Shown one piece after another: positions 15,958-22,052 of a stretch of 22,052 bases of DNA. Source of the stretch: CAZTZL01 sp964617625 (GTDB lineage Bacteria > Zhuqueibacterota > QNDG01 > DSAB01). A program made the position numbers and the translations under genes. The number at the start of each line of letters is the position of its first letter. Positions within the stretch are counted from its first letter, which is position 1. A model generated the notes under the pieces. That model was not told where the DNA came from. It did not search any database and was given only the letters and a program-made list of their open reading frames with translations. Location of the stretch: contig CAZTZL010000048.1 of assembly GCA_964617625.1 (NCBI GenBank), positions 1 through 22,052 of the forward strand. The letters run 5' to 3'.

Positions 15958-17013
15958 TTATTCTTTCAATGCCCTGTAAAATGCATTCCAGAACGGATCG
16001 ACACCTGGATGCTGAAATGGTCTTTCCTGACCATCTTCAATAACCACCATGCCGTCCTCAGGTTTAATCAGTTGACCGACAACTGAAGCCGGTATTCCTT
16101 TCGATTTCAACACATTGACAATTAATTCAGATTGATGGGCTTTACAGGAAATAATCAATGTTCCTTCACTGATCGCGGCATAAGGATCTTTGATCCCAAA
16201 CAAAGTACAAATTTCAATGACTCCTTTTTCAACGACAATTTTATCTTTAAAAAGTCTGACACCCAGACCAGCAGCTTGAGCCAGTTCATAAACACCACCC
16301 CAGATACCGCACTCTGTTGCATCATGCATCGCTGTGACTCCGTTTTCACGGACCCCGACGGAAACAGCTGTCATGGCATCTTCGACAACGGACATTTTAT
16401 AAAAGAGTTTCTGGGCATCATCGGAAAATTTCTTTCCAAATGCTTTCTCCAGTTTATCCGGAAACATTGTGGCAAAAATACCCGATGTCTCAATGGCCGG
16501 CCCTTTTGTGATAATAATATGATCGCCCGCCCGCGCCAGTTTGGGTGTGACATATTGATTTTTCGATCCTTCTGCAAGAACGGTCGCCCCGCCCACCATC
16601 GGATAGTGACAATTGTCGTACCGGGCCGTGTGTCCGCAGACCACAGCCATCCCCAATTTTTCACATTCCTTGTGCATGACATTCCACATAATCTCTAATT
16701 GATCTTCAGTCATGGACATCGGGAGATTCAGATCGATGGATAAATACGTTGGCGGTAGTCCGCTCGTCACCACATCCGATGCGAGAATATGGATGGCAAA
16801 CCAGGCCGCCCTCTCAAACCCGTATTCGGGAACGATAAAAACAGGATCTGTTGTTATTGCGACTGCTCGATTTCCAATTTCAACGATTCCAACATCAACC
16901 CCATTCTGTGGGGGGACAATTACAGTGTCTCTTCTTGCACCCAGACGGGGATAGATGAGTTCTTCGAATACTTCAGGTGAAATTTTTCCAATATCGGGCA
17001 GTTTGGTTTTCAT
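15958..17013 (-). CDS. PurM-like (AIR synthase / HypE-related) ATP-binding protein, function unknown
   Basis: Member of the PurM superfamily (PurM, PurL, SelD, ThiL, HypE) of 351 residues. The N-terminal half has AITTDPVFIVP (about 52-62) and AIHILASDVVTSG (about 73-85), the ATP/metal-binding aspartates of the fold. The C-terminal half has GPAIETSG and MHDATECGIWGGVYELAQ. It is most like the proteins labelled HypE-related. However, it ends in FYRALKE and lacks the C-terminal Pro-Arg-Ile-Cys tail that HypE uses to carry the cyanide precursor, and it has no N-terminal Cys/Sec motif of SelD. Such proteins usually activate an oxygen or sulfur atom with ATP; the substrate is unknown. ATG 17013 has GAGG six bases upstream, 8 bp after the cysK stop, so it is tightly coupled to cysK. 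Confidence 0.78.
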   Translation of the reverse strand: MKTKLPDIGKISPEVFEELIYPRLGARRDTVIVPPQNGVDVGIVEIGNRAVAITTDPVFIVPEYGFERAAWFAIHILASDVVTSGLPPTYLSIDLNLPMSMTEDQLEIMWNVMHKECEKLGMAVVCGHTARYDNCHYPMVGGATVLAEGSKNQYVTPKLARAGDHIIITKGPAIETSGIFATMFPDKLEKAFGKKFSDDAQKLFYKMSVVEDAMTAVSVGVRENGVTAMHDATECGIWGGVYELAQAAGLGVRLFKDKIVVEKGVIEICTLFGIKDPYAAISEGTLIISCKAHQSELIVNVLKSKGIPASVVGQLIKPEDGMVVIEDGQERPFQHPGVDPFWNAFYRALKE

Positions 17014-17021
17014 ACCAATCC

Positions 17022-17969
17022 TCACTCAAATAAATCACTCGAAAGATACCGCTCCCCGGAATCCGGCAATATCACTACAATCGTTTTCCCTGAAAATTCA
17101 TCCGAATGAGCCAATCTATTTGCTACAGCAACCGCTGCACCGGAAGAAATACCGGAGAGAATCCCCTCTTCCCGGGCCAGTCTTCTGGCAAAAGCAATTG
17201 CTTCCTCATTGGTCACGGTTTCGATCCGGTCAACCAGATTCAAATCCAAAATATCCGGAATAAAACCTGCTCCGATCCCCTGAATTTTATGCGCACCGGG
17301 CCGCAGTTCTTTGCCTGCAAGTTGCTGTGTCAAAACCGGACTGGCAGCGGGTTCTACCGCAACCGAGATGATCGATTTCTTTTTCGTCTTTTTAAAAAAT
17401 CTTGAGATTCCGGTAATCGTGCCTCCGGTACCCACGCCGGCCACCAGCGCATCCACTCGGCCTTCCGTATCGTTCCAGATTTCAGGGCCGGTTGTTTTTT
17501 CATGAATCGCCGGATTGGCAGGATTTTTAAACTGCTGCAGCAGAACATACTTTCCCGGATCGCTCCGGCAGATTTCTTCCGCTTTGTCCACGGATCCTTT
17601 CATACCTTCACTGCCTTCTGTCAGTATCAAATCCGCCCCAAACGCTTTTAATATTTTTCTCCGTTCAATGCTCATGGTCTCCGGCATAGTCAGGATGAGT
17701 TTGTATCCTCTCGCTGCGGCCACATAACCCAGTGCAATACCGGTATTCCCGCTCGTGGGTTCCACAAGTGTCTTGCCGGGCTTGAGAATTCCTCTCTTCT
17801 CCGCATCCCACACCATGGAGGCGCCAACCCGGCACTTCACAGAATATGCCGGATTCCGACCCTCGATTTTGACCAGTATCGACGTTTTGCTGTCTCCTGC
17901 AACTCGATTCAATTGAACGAGAGGCGTCCTGCCGATAGACAAGCTGTTATCCTTGAAATAATGGACCAT
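17022..17969 (-). CDS. cysK: Cysteine synthase (O-acetylserine sulfhydrylase A)
   Basis: PLP enzyme that makes L-cysteine from O-acetylserine and sulfide in the cytosol. The product is 315 residues, normal for CysK. PLP-binding Lys45 lies in NPAYSVKCR, close to the E. coli CysK sequence. The substrate loop is PTSGNTG (71-77), the PLP phosphate loop is GVGTGGT (178-184), and the pyridine-nitrogen serine is in GISSGAA (273-279). The C-terminus is PDSGERYLSSDLF, typical of the A isozyme. ATG 17969 has GGAG seven bases upstream. The gene follows an Rrf2 regulator and has its own predicted promoter with an overlapping inverted repeat. Its product supplies the cysteine consumed by NifS. No serine acetyltransferase gene is seen here. 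Confidence 0.96.
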   Translation of the reverse strand: MVHYFKDNSLSIGRTPLVQLNRVAGDSKTSILVKIEGRNPAYSVKCRVGASMVWDAEKRGILKPGKTLVEPTSGNTGIALGYVAAARGYKLILTMPETMSIERRKILKAFGADLILTEGSEGMKGSVDKAEEICRSDPGKYVLLQQFKNPANPAIHEKTTGPEIWNDTEGRVDALVAGVGTGGTITGISRFFKKTKKKSIISVAVEPAASPVLTQQLAGKELRPGAHKIQGIGAGFIPDILDLNLVDRIETVTNEEAIAFARRLAREEGILSGISSGAAVAVANRLAHSDEFSGKTIVVILPDSGERYLSSDLFE

Positions 17970-18036
17970 TGCAATTCTCCGTCATTCTCAATTCAATGAA
18001 TTCAGAAAAGATTTTAACAAAAATTCAGAAATGAAT

Positions 18037-18065
18037 ATTTTTAAATTTGTCGTTTGAAATGTCAA
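18037..18065 (-). promoter_or_regulatory. Predicted cysK promoter
   Basis: Minus strand: perfect -35 TTGACA (18065-18060), a 17-base spacer and a weak A-rich -10, AAAAAT (18042-18037). Transcription would start near 18030, giving a leader of about 60 bases. A 9-bp inverted repeat overlaps the -35 box, which fits repression. Confidence 0.5.
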
Positions 18066-18086
18066 AAATGTATTGTTCATTTCAAA
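18053..18086. promoter_or_regulatory. Candidate operator: 9-bp inverted repeat at the cysK promoter
   Basis: Perfect inverted repeat TTTGAAATG (18053-18061) and CATTTCAAA (18078-18086) with 16 bases between. No T-tract follows, so a terminator is unlikely. The repeat surrounds the -35 hexamer of the predicted cysK promoter and lies just downstream of rrf2, whose product is the obvious candidate to bind it (inference). Confidence 0.45.
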
Positions 18087-18103
18087 TCATTATAAATATT
18101 CGG

Positions 18104-18550
18104 CTATATGACATACATATTAGCATCGGAGACGGATCGTTTGCTATGATGCATTTCGATCAGTTTTTCAAGCGTGATCGAATCAAGCGTTTTAAAAATT
18201 GCGGTTTTTAACTTTTCCCAGGCATCATGGGTGGCACATGTTTCAAGCCGATCACACTGACCCGGATCATCGACACAAAATACAGGTGACAGAGATCCTT
18301 CTGTCGCTTGAATGATCTGACTCAACCGGATTTCTTTTGGCGGTTTTGCCAACCGGAATCCGCCATTTTTACCGCGCATACTGATGACCAGACCTGCGGT
18401 AACAAGGGAGGTCATGAGTCTTTCCAGATATCGCTCGGATATATCCTGACGTTGTGAAATATTTCTCAGCAATACGGGATCTGTGCCGTAATGAAGCGCA
18501 AGGTCCAGCATGGCCCGCGATGCGTATCGCCCCTTGGTTGAAAGCGTCAT
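18104..18550 (-). CDS. Rrf2/IscR-family transcriptional regulator with Fe-S ligand set
   Basis: DNA-binding regulator of 148 residues. The winged helix-turn-helix covers about residues 1-80: LSTKGRYASRAMLDLA, a recognition region in ISERYLERLMTSL, and the wing RGKNGGFRLAKP. The effector loop carries Cys92-x6-Cys99-x5-Cys105 and His108, nearly the spacing of the [2Fe-2S] ligands of E. coli IscR (Cys92, Cys98, Cys104, His107), so an Fe-S cluster is likely. CymR-type cysteine regulators share the fold but lack these ligands. ATG 18550 has AGAGG five bases upstream. cysK follows after a 134-bp gap. Likely targets are its own promoter, cysK and the nifS operon, since predicted dyads lie at all three; this is inference. 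Confidence 0.92.
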   Translation of the reverse strand: MTLSTKGRYASRAMLDLALHYGTDPVLLRNISQRQDISERYLERLMTSLVTAGLVISMRGKNGGFRLAKPPKEIRLSQIIQATEGSLSPVFCVDDPGQCDRLETCATHDAWEKLKTAIFKTLDSITLEKLIEMHHSKRSVSDANMYVI

Positions 18551-18580
18551 GACAACCTCTTATAATTACAAAAACTACCG

Positions 18581-18603
18581 TATTGGTGATAATATAATCA
18601 ATA
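18581..18603. promoter_or_regulatory. Candidate autoregulatory dyad at the rrf2 -10 box
   Basis: Imperfect dyad TATTGGTGAT (18581-18590) and ATAATCAATA (18594-18603) around AAT, 7 of 10 positions symmetric, centred on the -10 element. The position fits negative autoregulation, common in the Rrf2 family. The sequence does not match an operator consensus I can name. Confidence 0.35.
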
Positions 18604-18619
18604 TACGTTTAGATGTCAA
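18591..18619 (-). promoter_or_regulatory. Predicted rrf2 promoter
   Basis: Minus strand: perfect -35 TTGACA (18619-18614), 17-base spacer, -10 TATATT (18596-18591). It is the best promoter match in the window. The bases from the -10 onward read TATATTATCA, identical to the nifS promoter. Confidence 0.7.
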
Positions 18620-18646
18620 TATAATAATTGCGGTCCTTTTTCCGGA

Positions 18647-20779
18647 TTATTCTATAGCAGGTAGATACATCTTCTCGACATATTCCTGAAGCATCCGGTG
18701 GGTATTAAAACGGGGAATGTTACTTTCCATCGAATTTTTCATCTTGCCGATCCACTCTCTCGGCAATCCATTTTCATCGCGTGTATAATATAATGGAACA
18801 ATTTCTCCCTCAAGGAGCCGATACAGAGACTGGCTGTCGACTTCATCCTGTTCCACTTCATTATAGAACTCTCTGTCTTCGCCAACGGCCCATCCATTCT
18901 GCCCGTTATATCCTTCCTTCCACCAGCCGTCCAAAACACTTAAATTGAGAATTCCGTTGACGGCCGCTTTCATCCCGCTGGTGCCGCTGGCTTCAAGAGG
19001 CCGCCGGGGCAAATTCATCCACACATCCACACCTGAAACCAATCTTCTGGCCAAAGCAATATCATAGTCTTCGACAAAGACAATGCGATTGCCAAATTCG
19101 GGATTTCGGCTTTCACGATAGATTTCAAGAATCAATTCTTTGCCGGGTTGATTGGCCGGATGGGCCTTCCCGGCATAGATCATTTGAACAGGGTAGGAAT
19201 CGTTCTTTAAAATATTTTTAAGCCACTGTATATTTCGGAATGGCAGTGTCGCTCTCTTGTACGGTGCAAACCGTCTGGCAAATCCAATCGTCAATATATC
19301 CGGAGACAGGATCGTATTCACTTCGGCTGTTGCTTCACTGGATTCGCCGTTCCGTTCACGCTGCTGAACAAGCCGTTTCCTGACATCTTTCAGCAACAAT
19401 TCCTTGCAGACTTGATGGACGTCCCACAGGGCTTTATCCGGAATTTTATAAACCTTTTTCCAAAAAACCGGGTTAGCCAGTTCGTACCGCCATTGACTTC
19501 CCAGATGTTTATCAAACAGGTTTTTAATTTGACTGCGCATCCAGGTTCGGGCATGGATGCCATTGGTGATGGCTCCGATCGGTACTTCATCTACAGACCG
19601 ATCGGGCCAGAGATGATGCCACATGCGCTTTGCCACTTGACCATGCAGCTCGCTCACGCCATTGGTGTGTTGAGAAAAACGCAGTGCCAAAATTGTCATA
19701 TTAAATGCATTTGGATCATGAGGTGATGGCGGCTGGGCAAGTTGTACCATTTTATCAATTGACAAATCCATGCTTTTCCAGTAAGATCCCAGATAATTTT
19801 TAACACGGTTTGCATCAAACACCTCGTTTCCGGCAGCAATGGGTGTATGCGTCGTAAAAATACTGGTTTTCTTGACCTGTTCTTCCGCGTCAACAAGGGG
19901 AAGACCCGATTGCAGTTTAATGCGCAAGCACTCCAGAGTTAAAAACACACAATGGCCTTCATTCATATGCCAGACATCGGGTTCAATCCTCAAAGTGTGA
20001 AGCGTCTTTACACCGCCGATACCCAGCAATATTTCCTGAAGAAGCCGAAGGTCACGATCACTGACATAAAGCCTTTCTGTAATCTTCCGGTCCTCCGGAG
20101 GATTTTCAGGGAAGTCTGTATCAAGTAAAAAAAGAGGAATACGCCCGACCTGCGCTTGCCAAACCCGTGCTGCAATGGAATGATGGTCCAATTGCAGGTG
20201 AATTATCAAATTCTCTCCGTTCTCATCCTGAACAGGAACCACAGCCATATCCGAAAAATCGTTATGAACAAAAAGTGCCTGTTGATGACCGCTCTGAGAA
20301 ATAAATTGTGTAAAATAAGCTTCCCGATAAAGCAACCCGACCGCGACCAAAGGAATTCCAAGATCACTGGCCGATTTCAAATGATCGCCCGCCAATATTC
20401 CCAATCCACCGGAATAAATCGGCAAACTCTCGTGTACACCGAATTCCATGCTGAAGTAAGCAATCTGGGAAAATTTTTTATCAGGATAATTTTGGTGAAA
20501 CCAGGTATTCTCGTCGGTTAAATAATGATCGAATGCTTTAATCGTGTTGTCGTATTTTTCGATATAATTTTTATCCTCGCTGACTTCATCGAGACGCTGG
20601 GAATCCATTTCATGGAGCAGCCGAACTGGATTCCGATAGACATCCTCCCATAGTATCGGGTCCAGATATTGGAAAAGCCAAACCGCTTCGGAATGCCAGC
20701 TGAACCATAAATTATAGGCAAGGTCTCCAAGTCGGATTAACCGGTCAGGAAGATAGGGAAAGTGATGATTAATGTTCAT
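18647..20779 (-). CDS. glgP: Alpha-glucan (glycogen/maltodextrin) phosphorylase
   Basis: GT35 phosphorylase of 710 residues that releases glucose 1-phosphate from alpha-1,4-glucans with phosphate. It belongs to the compact bacterial/archaeal subgroup, not the approximately 800-residue GlgP/MalP type. Residues 1-100 form the N-terminal domain typical of the subgroup (DUF3417; DLAYNLWFSWHSEAVWLF). Then come YFSMEFGVHESLPIYSGGLG, WHMNEGH, TTHTPIAAGNE, GFARRFAPYKRA (phosphate contacts) and EASGTSGMKAAVNG with PLP-lysine Lys604. The start is ATG 20779 with AGGA eight bases upstream; an in-frame GTG or ATG farther upstream has no good site. The gene is monocistronic and divergent from hypB. A weak hairpin follows the stop but has no U-tract. 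Confidence 0.95.
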   Translation of the reverse strand: MNINHHFPYLPDRLIRLGDLAYNLWFSWHSEAVWLFQYLDPILWEDVYRNPVRLLHEMDSQRLDEVSEDKNYIEKYDNTIKAFDHYLTDENTWFHQNYPDKKFSQIAYFSMEFGVHESLPIYSGGLGILAGDHLKSASDLGIPLVAVGLLYREAYFTQFISQSGHQQALFVHNDFSDMAVVPVQDENGENLIIHLQLDHHSIAARVWQAQVGRIPLFLLDTDFPENPPEDRKITERLYVSDRDLRLLQEILLGIGGVKTLHTLRIEPDVWHMNEGHCVFLTLECLRIKLQSGLPLVDAEEQVKKTSIFTTHTPIAAGNEVFDANRVKNYLGSYWKSMDLSIDKMVQLAQPPSPHDPNAFNMTILALRFSQHTNGVSELHGQVAKRMWHHLWPDRSVDEVPIGAITNGIHARTWMRSQIKNLFDKHLGSQWRYELANPVFWKKVYKIPDKALWDVHQVCKELLLKDVRKRLVQQRERNGESSEATAEVNTILSPDILTIGFARRFAPYKRATLPFRNIQWLKNILKNDSYPVQMIYAGKAHPANQPGKELILEIYRESRNPEFGNRIVFVEDYDIALARRLVSGVDVWMNLPRRPLEASGTSGMKAAVNGILNLSVLDGWWKEGYNGQNGWAVGEDREFYNEVEQDEVDSQSLYRLLEGEIVPLYYTRDENGLPREWIGKMKNSMESNIPRFNTHRMLQEYVEKMYLPAIE

Positions 20780-20836
20780 AAATTGTTCCTGAATTCCTTG
20801 AATAAAATAATTAACAAATACACAAACCAAAGAATA

Positions 20837-20865
20837 AGTGTAAATATATTTGTATTAAAAGTCAA
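20837..20865 (-). promoter_or_regulatory. Predicted glgP promoter
   Basis: Minus strand: -35 TTGACT (20865-20860), 17-base spacer, -10 TACACT (20842-20837). It lies 58 bp upstream of the chosen glgP start. The 240-bp interval 20780-21019 is AT-rich and also holds an inverted repeat at 20880-20900 and the hypB promoter region; I see no gene in it. Confidence 0.5.
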
Positions 20866-20879
20866 TATGAAAATATTCT

Positions 20880-20900
20880 GATAAAACGCTGTATTTTATC
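20880..20900. repeat. 7-bp inverted repeat between glgP and hypB
   Basis: Perfect arms GATAAAA (20880-20886) and TTTTATC (20894-20900) with a 7-base spacer. It lies 14 bp upstream of the predicted glgP -35 box and about 45 bp upstream of the possible hypB promoter, where an operator for either divergent gene could sit. It does not match the FNR or CRP consensus. The region is AT-rich, so chance is possible. Confidence 0.3.
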
Positions 20901-20944
20901 CGATGTTCCACATAATTTCAATTTCATTAACCTGATCAAAAGTC

Positions 20945-20973
20945 TTGCATTTCCATTTGAAAAAGTGTATTTT
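20945..20973 (+). promoter_or_regulatory. Possible hypB promoter
   Basis: TTGCAT (20945-20950), 17-base spacer, TATTTT (20968-20973). Both boxes are poor matches, so an activator or another sigma factor may be used. It gives a leader of about 40 bases before the hypB start. Confidence 0.3.
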
Positions 20974-21019
20974 TGTTATCAATTACGGAATTTGAAATTT
21001 TATGTATGGAGTTCAAATT

Positions 21020-21697
21020 ATGAAAACAGTGCAACCTGCCGAAGGAGAAACCTTTGATATCGAACTTGAAGAAAACCTGCTGAAAGAAAACAAATCCCTC
21101 GCGGACAAAAACCGCATTCTTCTCGATCAAAACAACATTCATGCTGTGGATATCCTCGGTTCCATCGGATCGGGGAAAACAACCCTTACTCAAAAGCTGA
21201 TTGAGAATCTAAAAGGTCAATACCGAACAGCTGCGATTGCAGGTGATCTGACGACCACAATAGATGCGGATCGAATCAAAACCGCAGGCGCAGAAGTGAT
21301 TCAGGCCAATACTGGCAAGGAATGCCATCTCGATGCCAATCTGGTAAAAAAGGCTCTGAATGAACTGGATCTGTCCAAACTCGATCTACTTTTTATCGAA
21401 AATGTGGGAAATCTGATTTGTCCGGGTGAATTCCCGCTTGGAGCGCATCAACGCATGGTCGTTGTTTCTACAACAGAAGGCCCCTACATGATCGTCAAAC
21501 ATCCCTATATCCTGATGGAATCCTCGGTTCTTGCGATCAATAAAATCGATCTGGCAAAGATCATGGAAGTCGATCTAAAAAAGCTGAAAGAAGAAGCCCT
21601 GAAAATCAAACCAAACATCAAAGTGGTTTTCACAAACGGTCGAACCGGAGAAGGCATTCCCGAATTGATCCAAGCACTCAATCTGCCGAAGAAATAA
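21020..21697 (+). CDS. hypB: Hydrogenase nickel-incorporation GTPase HypB
   Basis: GTPase that, with HypA, delivers nickel to [NiFe]-hydrogenase precursors in the cytosol. The product is 225 residues, the short form without an N-terminal Cys motif or His-rich stretch. The P-loop is GSIGSGKT (47-54). The metal site has GKECHLDANLV (Cys102, His103) with Cys134 in ENVGNLICPGEF. GTP specificity is given by NKIDLA (174-179). ATG 21020 has GGAG eight bases upstream; an ATG at 21002 is in frame but lacks a site. hypA follows directly, its ATG adjoining the hypB stop. The remaining maturation genes and the hydrogenase, if present, would lie to the right of the window. Confidence 0.95.
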   Translation: MKTVQPAEGETFDIELEENLLKENKSLADKNRILLDQNNIHAVDILGSIGSGKTTLTQKLIENLKGQYRTAAIAGDLTTTIDADRIKTAGAEVIQANTGKECHLDANLVKKALNELDLSKLDLLFIENVGNLICPGEFPLGAHQRMVVVSTTEGPYMIVKHPYILMESSVLAINKIDLAKIMEVDLKKLKEEALKIKPNIKVVFTNGRTGEGIPELIQALNLPKK

Positions 21698-22052
21698 ATG
21701 CACGAAGCGTCCATTGCACAATCCATCATCAAGACTGTACTCGAACAGGCGGAACAGCAAAATGCCGTACAGATCAAATCCGTCGAAATCGAAATCGGGG
21801 AATTGACTTTTCTCAATCGTGAACAGGTTGGATTCTGGGTCAATCTGGGATTTAAAGACACAATCGCGGAAAAGGCTTCCATTCATTTTAGAGAGATGAA
21901 AGCTGTGATTCATTGCAAATCATGCGGCTATCAGGGGTATTTGCAGGTTCAGGAAGATCCGGCATATCATCTGAGCCTCCCTCAATTCAAGTGTCCGAAT
22001 TGCAGCAAGACGGACATTGAAATCATTCAGGGAAAAGAAACTGTCATTCGAA
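21698..22052 (+). CDS. hypA: Hydrogenase nickel-insertion protein HypA (partial, runs off the right edge)
   Basis: Nickel metallochaperone and partner of HypB. The 118 residues seen begin MHEASIAQSI, where His2 with the N-terminus binds nickel. The structural zinc site is Cys73-x2-Cys76 (HCKSCGY) and Cys99-x2-Cys102 (KCPNCSK). The 22 residues between the two pairs are more than in E. coli HypA, a spacing seen in some archaeal and deltaproteobacterial versions. The sequence is almost complete, as HypA is usually 113-140 residues; the stop codon is outside. Its ATG directly follows the hypB TAA, so translation is coupled. HybF-type paralogues share these motifs; with hypB adjacent, HypA is the natural name. 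Confidence 0.93.
   Translation, partial: MHEASIAQSIIKTVLEQAEQQNAVQIKSVEIEIGELTFLNREQVGFWVNLGFKDTIAEKASIHFREMKAVIHCKSCGYQGYLQVQEDPAYHLSLPQFKCPNCSKTDIEIIQGKETVIR

Noticed and set aside
15958..17013. Calling the PurM-like gene hypE or selD
   Set aside because: It lacks the HypE C-terminal Pro-Arg-Ile-Cys tail and the SelD N-terminal Cys/Sec active site, and it belongs with cysK rather than the hyp genes.
18623..18651. Hairpin after glgP considered as an intrinsic terminator
   Set aside because: The arms AATAATTGCGG and CCGGATTATT pair with an internal loop, and no U-tract follows on the minus strand; it also runs close to the rrf2 promoter.
1..22052. Search by eye for tRNA or rRNA genes, CRISPR repeats, IS ends and integrase genes
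   Set aside because: None seen; both strands are almost fully occupied by ordinary metabolic genes, with no regularly spaced repeats or transposase-like frames.

Overview
The window is gene-dense bacterial DNA of moderate GC by eye, with no interval over about 250 bp lacking a gene. It carries 19 supported protein genes, the last cut by the window edge. I see no rRNA, tRNA, CRISPR array, insertion sequence or prophage. The content suggests an uncultured anaerobe or facultative anaerobe: an iron-sulfur flavoprotein, ferredoxins, a B12-dependent radical SAM protein, hydrogenase nickel-insertion genes, and the DUF39/NIL-ferredoxin route to homocysteine known from methanogens and sulfate-reducing bacteria. 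Signal peptides, a lipoprotein and a tripartite efflux pump with an outer-membrane channel show a diderm cell. Desulfobacterota or a neighbouring FCB-type lineage fits, but the sequence alone does not settle the phylum.

Layout. (1) 26-1901, plus strand: class II fructose-bisphosphate aldolase and a HAD phosphatase, ending in a terminator that also serves the converging genes. (2) 9641 down to 1968, minus strand: nifS, nadA, mnmA, a DUF39 homocysteine protein, a NIL-domain ferredoxin and a thioredoxin-like protein. After a 123-bp gap follow an iron-sulfur flavoprotein, a B12-binding radical SAM protein and a small ferredoxin. (3) 15853 down to 9785, minus strand: an outer-membrane channel, a membrane-fusion protein with two heavy-metal-binding modules, and a Cus/Czc-type RND pump carrying a third, partly degenerate module of the same kind. 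(4) 18550 down to 15958, minus strand: an Rrf2/IscR-type regulator, cysK, and a PurM/HypE-like ATP-binding protein placed directly behind cysK. (5) 20779 down to 18647, minus strand: alpha-glucan phosphorylase. (6) 21020 to the end, plus strand: hypB and hypA, divergent from glgP.

How they fit together. The main theme is sulfur and Fe-S chemistry. NifS mobilises sulfane sulfur and sits in overlapping genes with NadA (an Fe-S enzyme) and MnmA (a persulfide-dependent tRNA thiolase). Next come the DUF39/NIL pair, which in other organisms makes homocysteine from aspartate semialdehyde and sulfide. A few kilobases upstream lie cysK and an Rrf2 regulator with three cysteines and a histidine placed as in IscR. 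The predicted nifS and rrf2 promoters share the exact decamer TATATTATCA at their -10 boxes, and dyads cover the nifS, rrf2, cysK and cus promoters. A local Rrf2-controlled sulfur/Fe-S regulon is therefore a reasonable but untested inference. The most open biology is the flavoprotein / B12-radical SAM / ferredoxin trio, the cysK-linked PurM-like protein, and the metal-binding insert in the RND pump.
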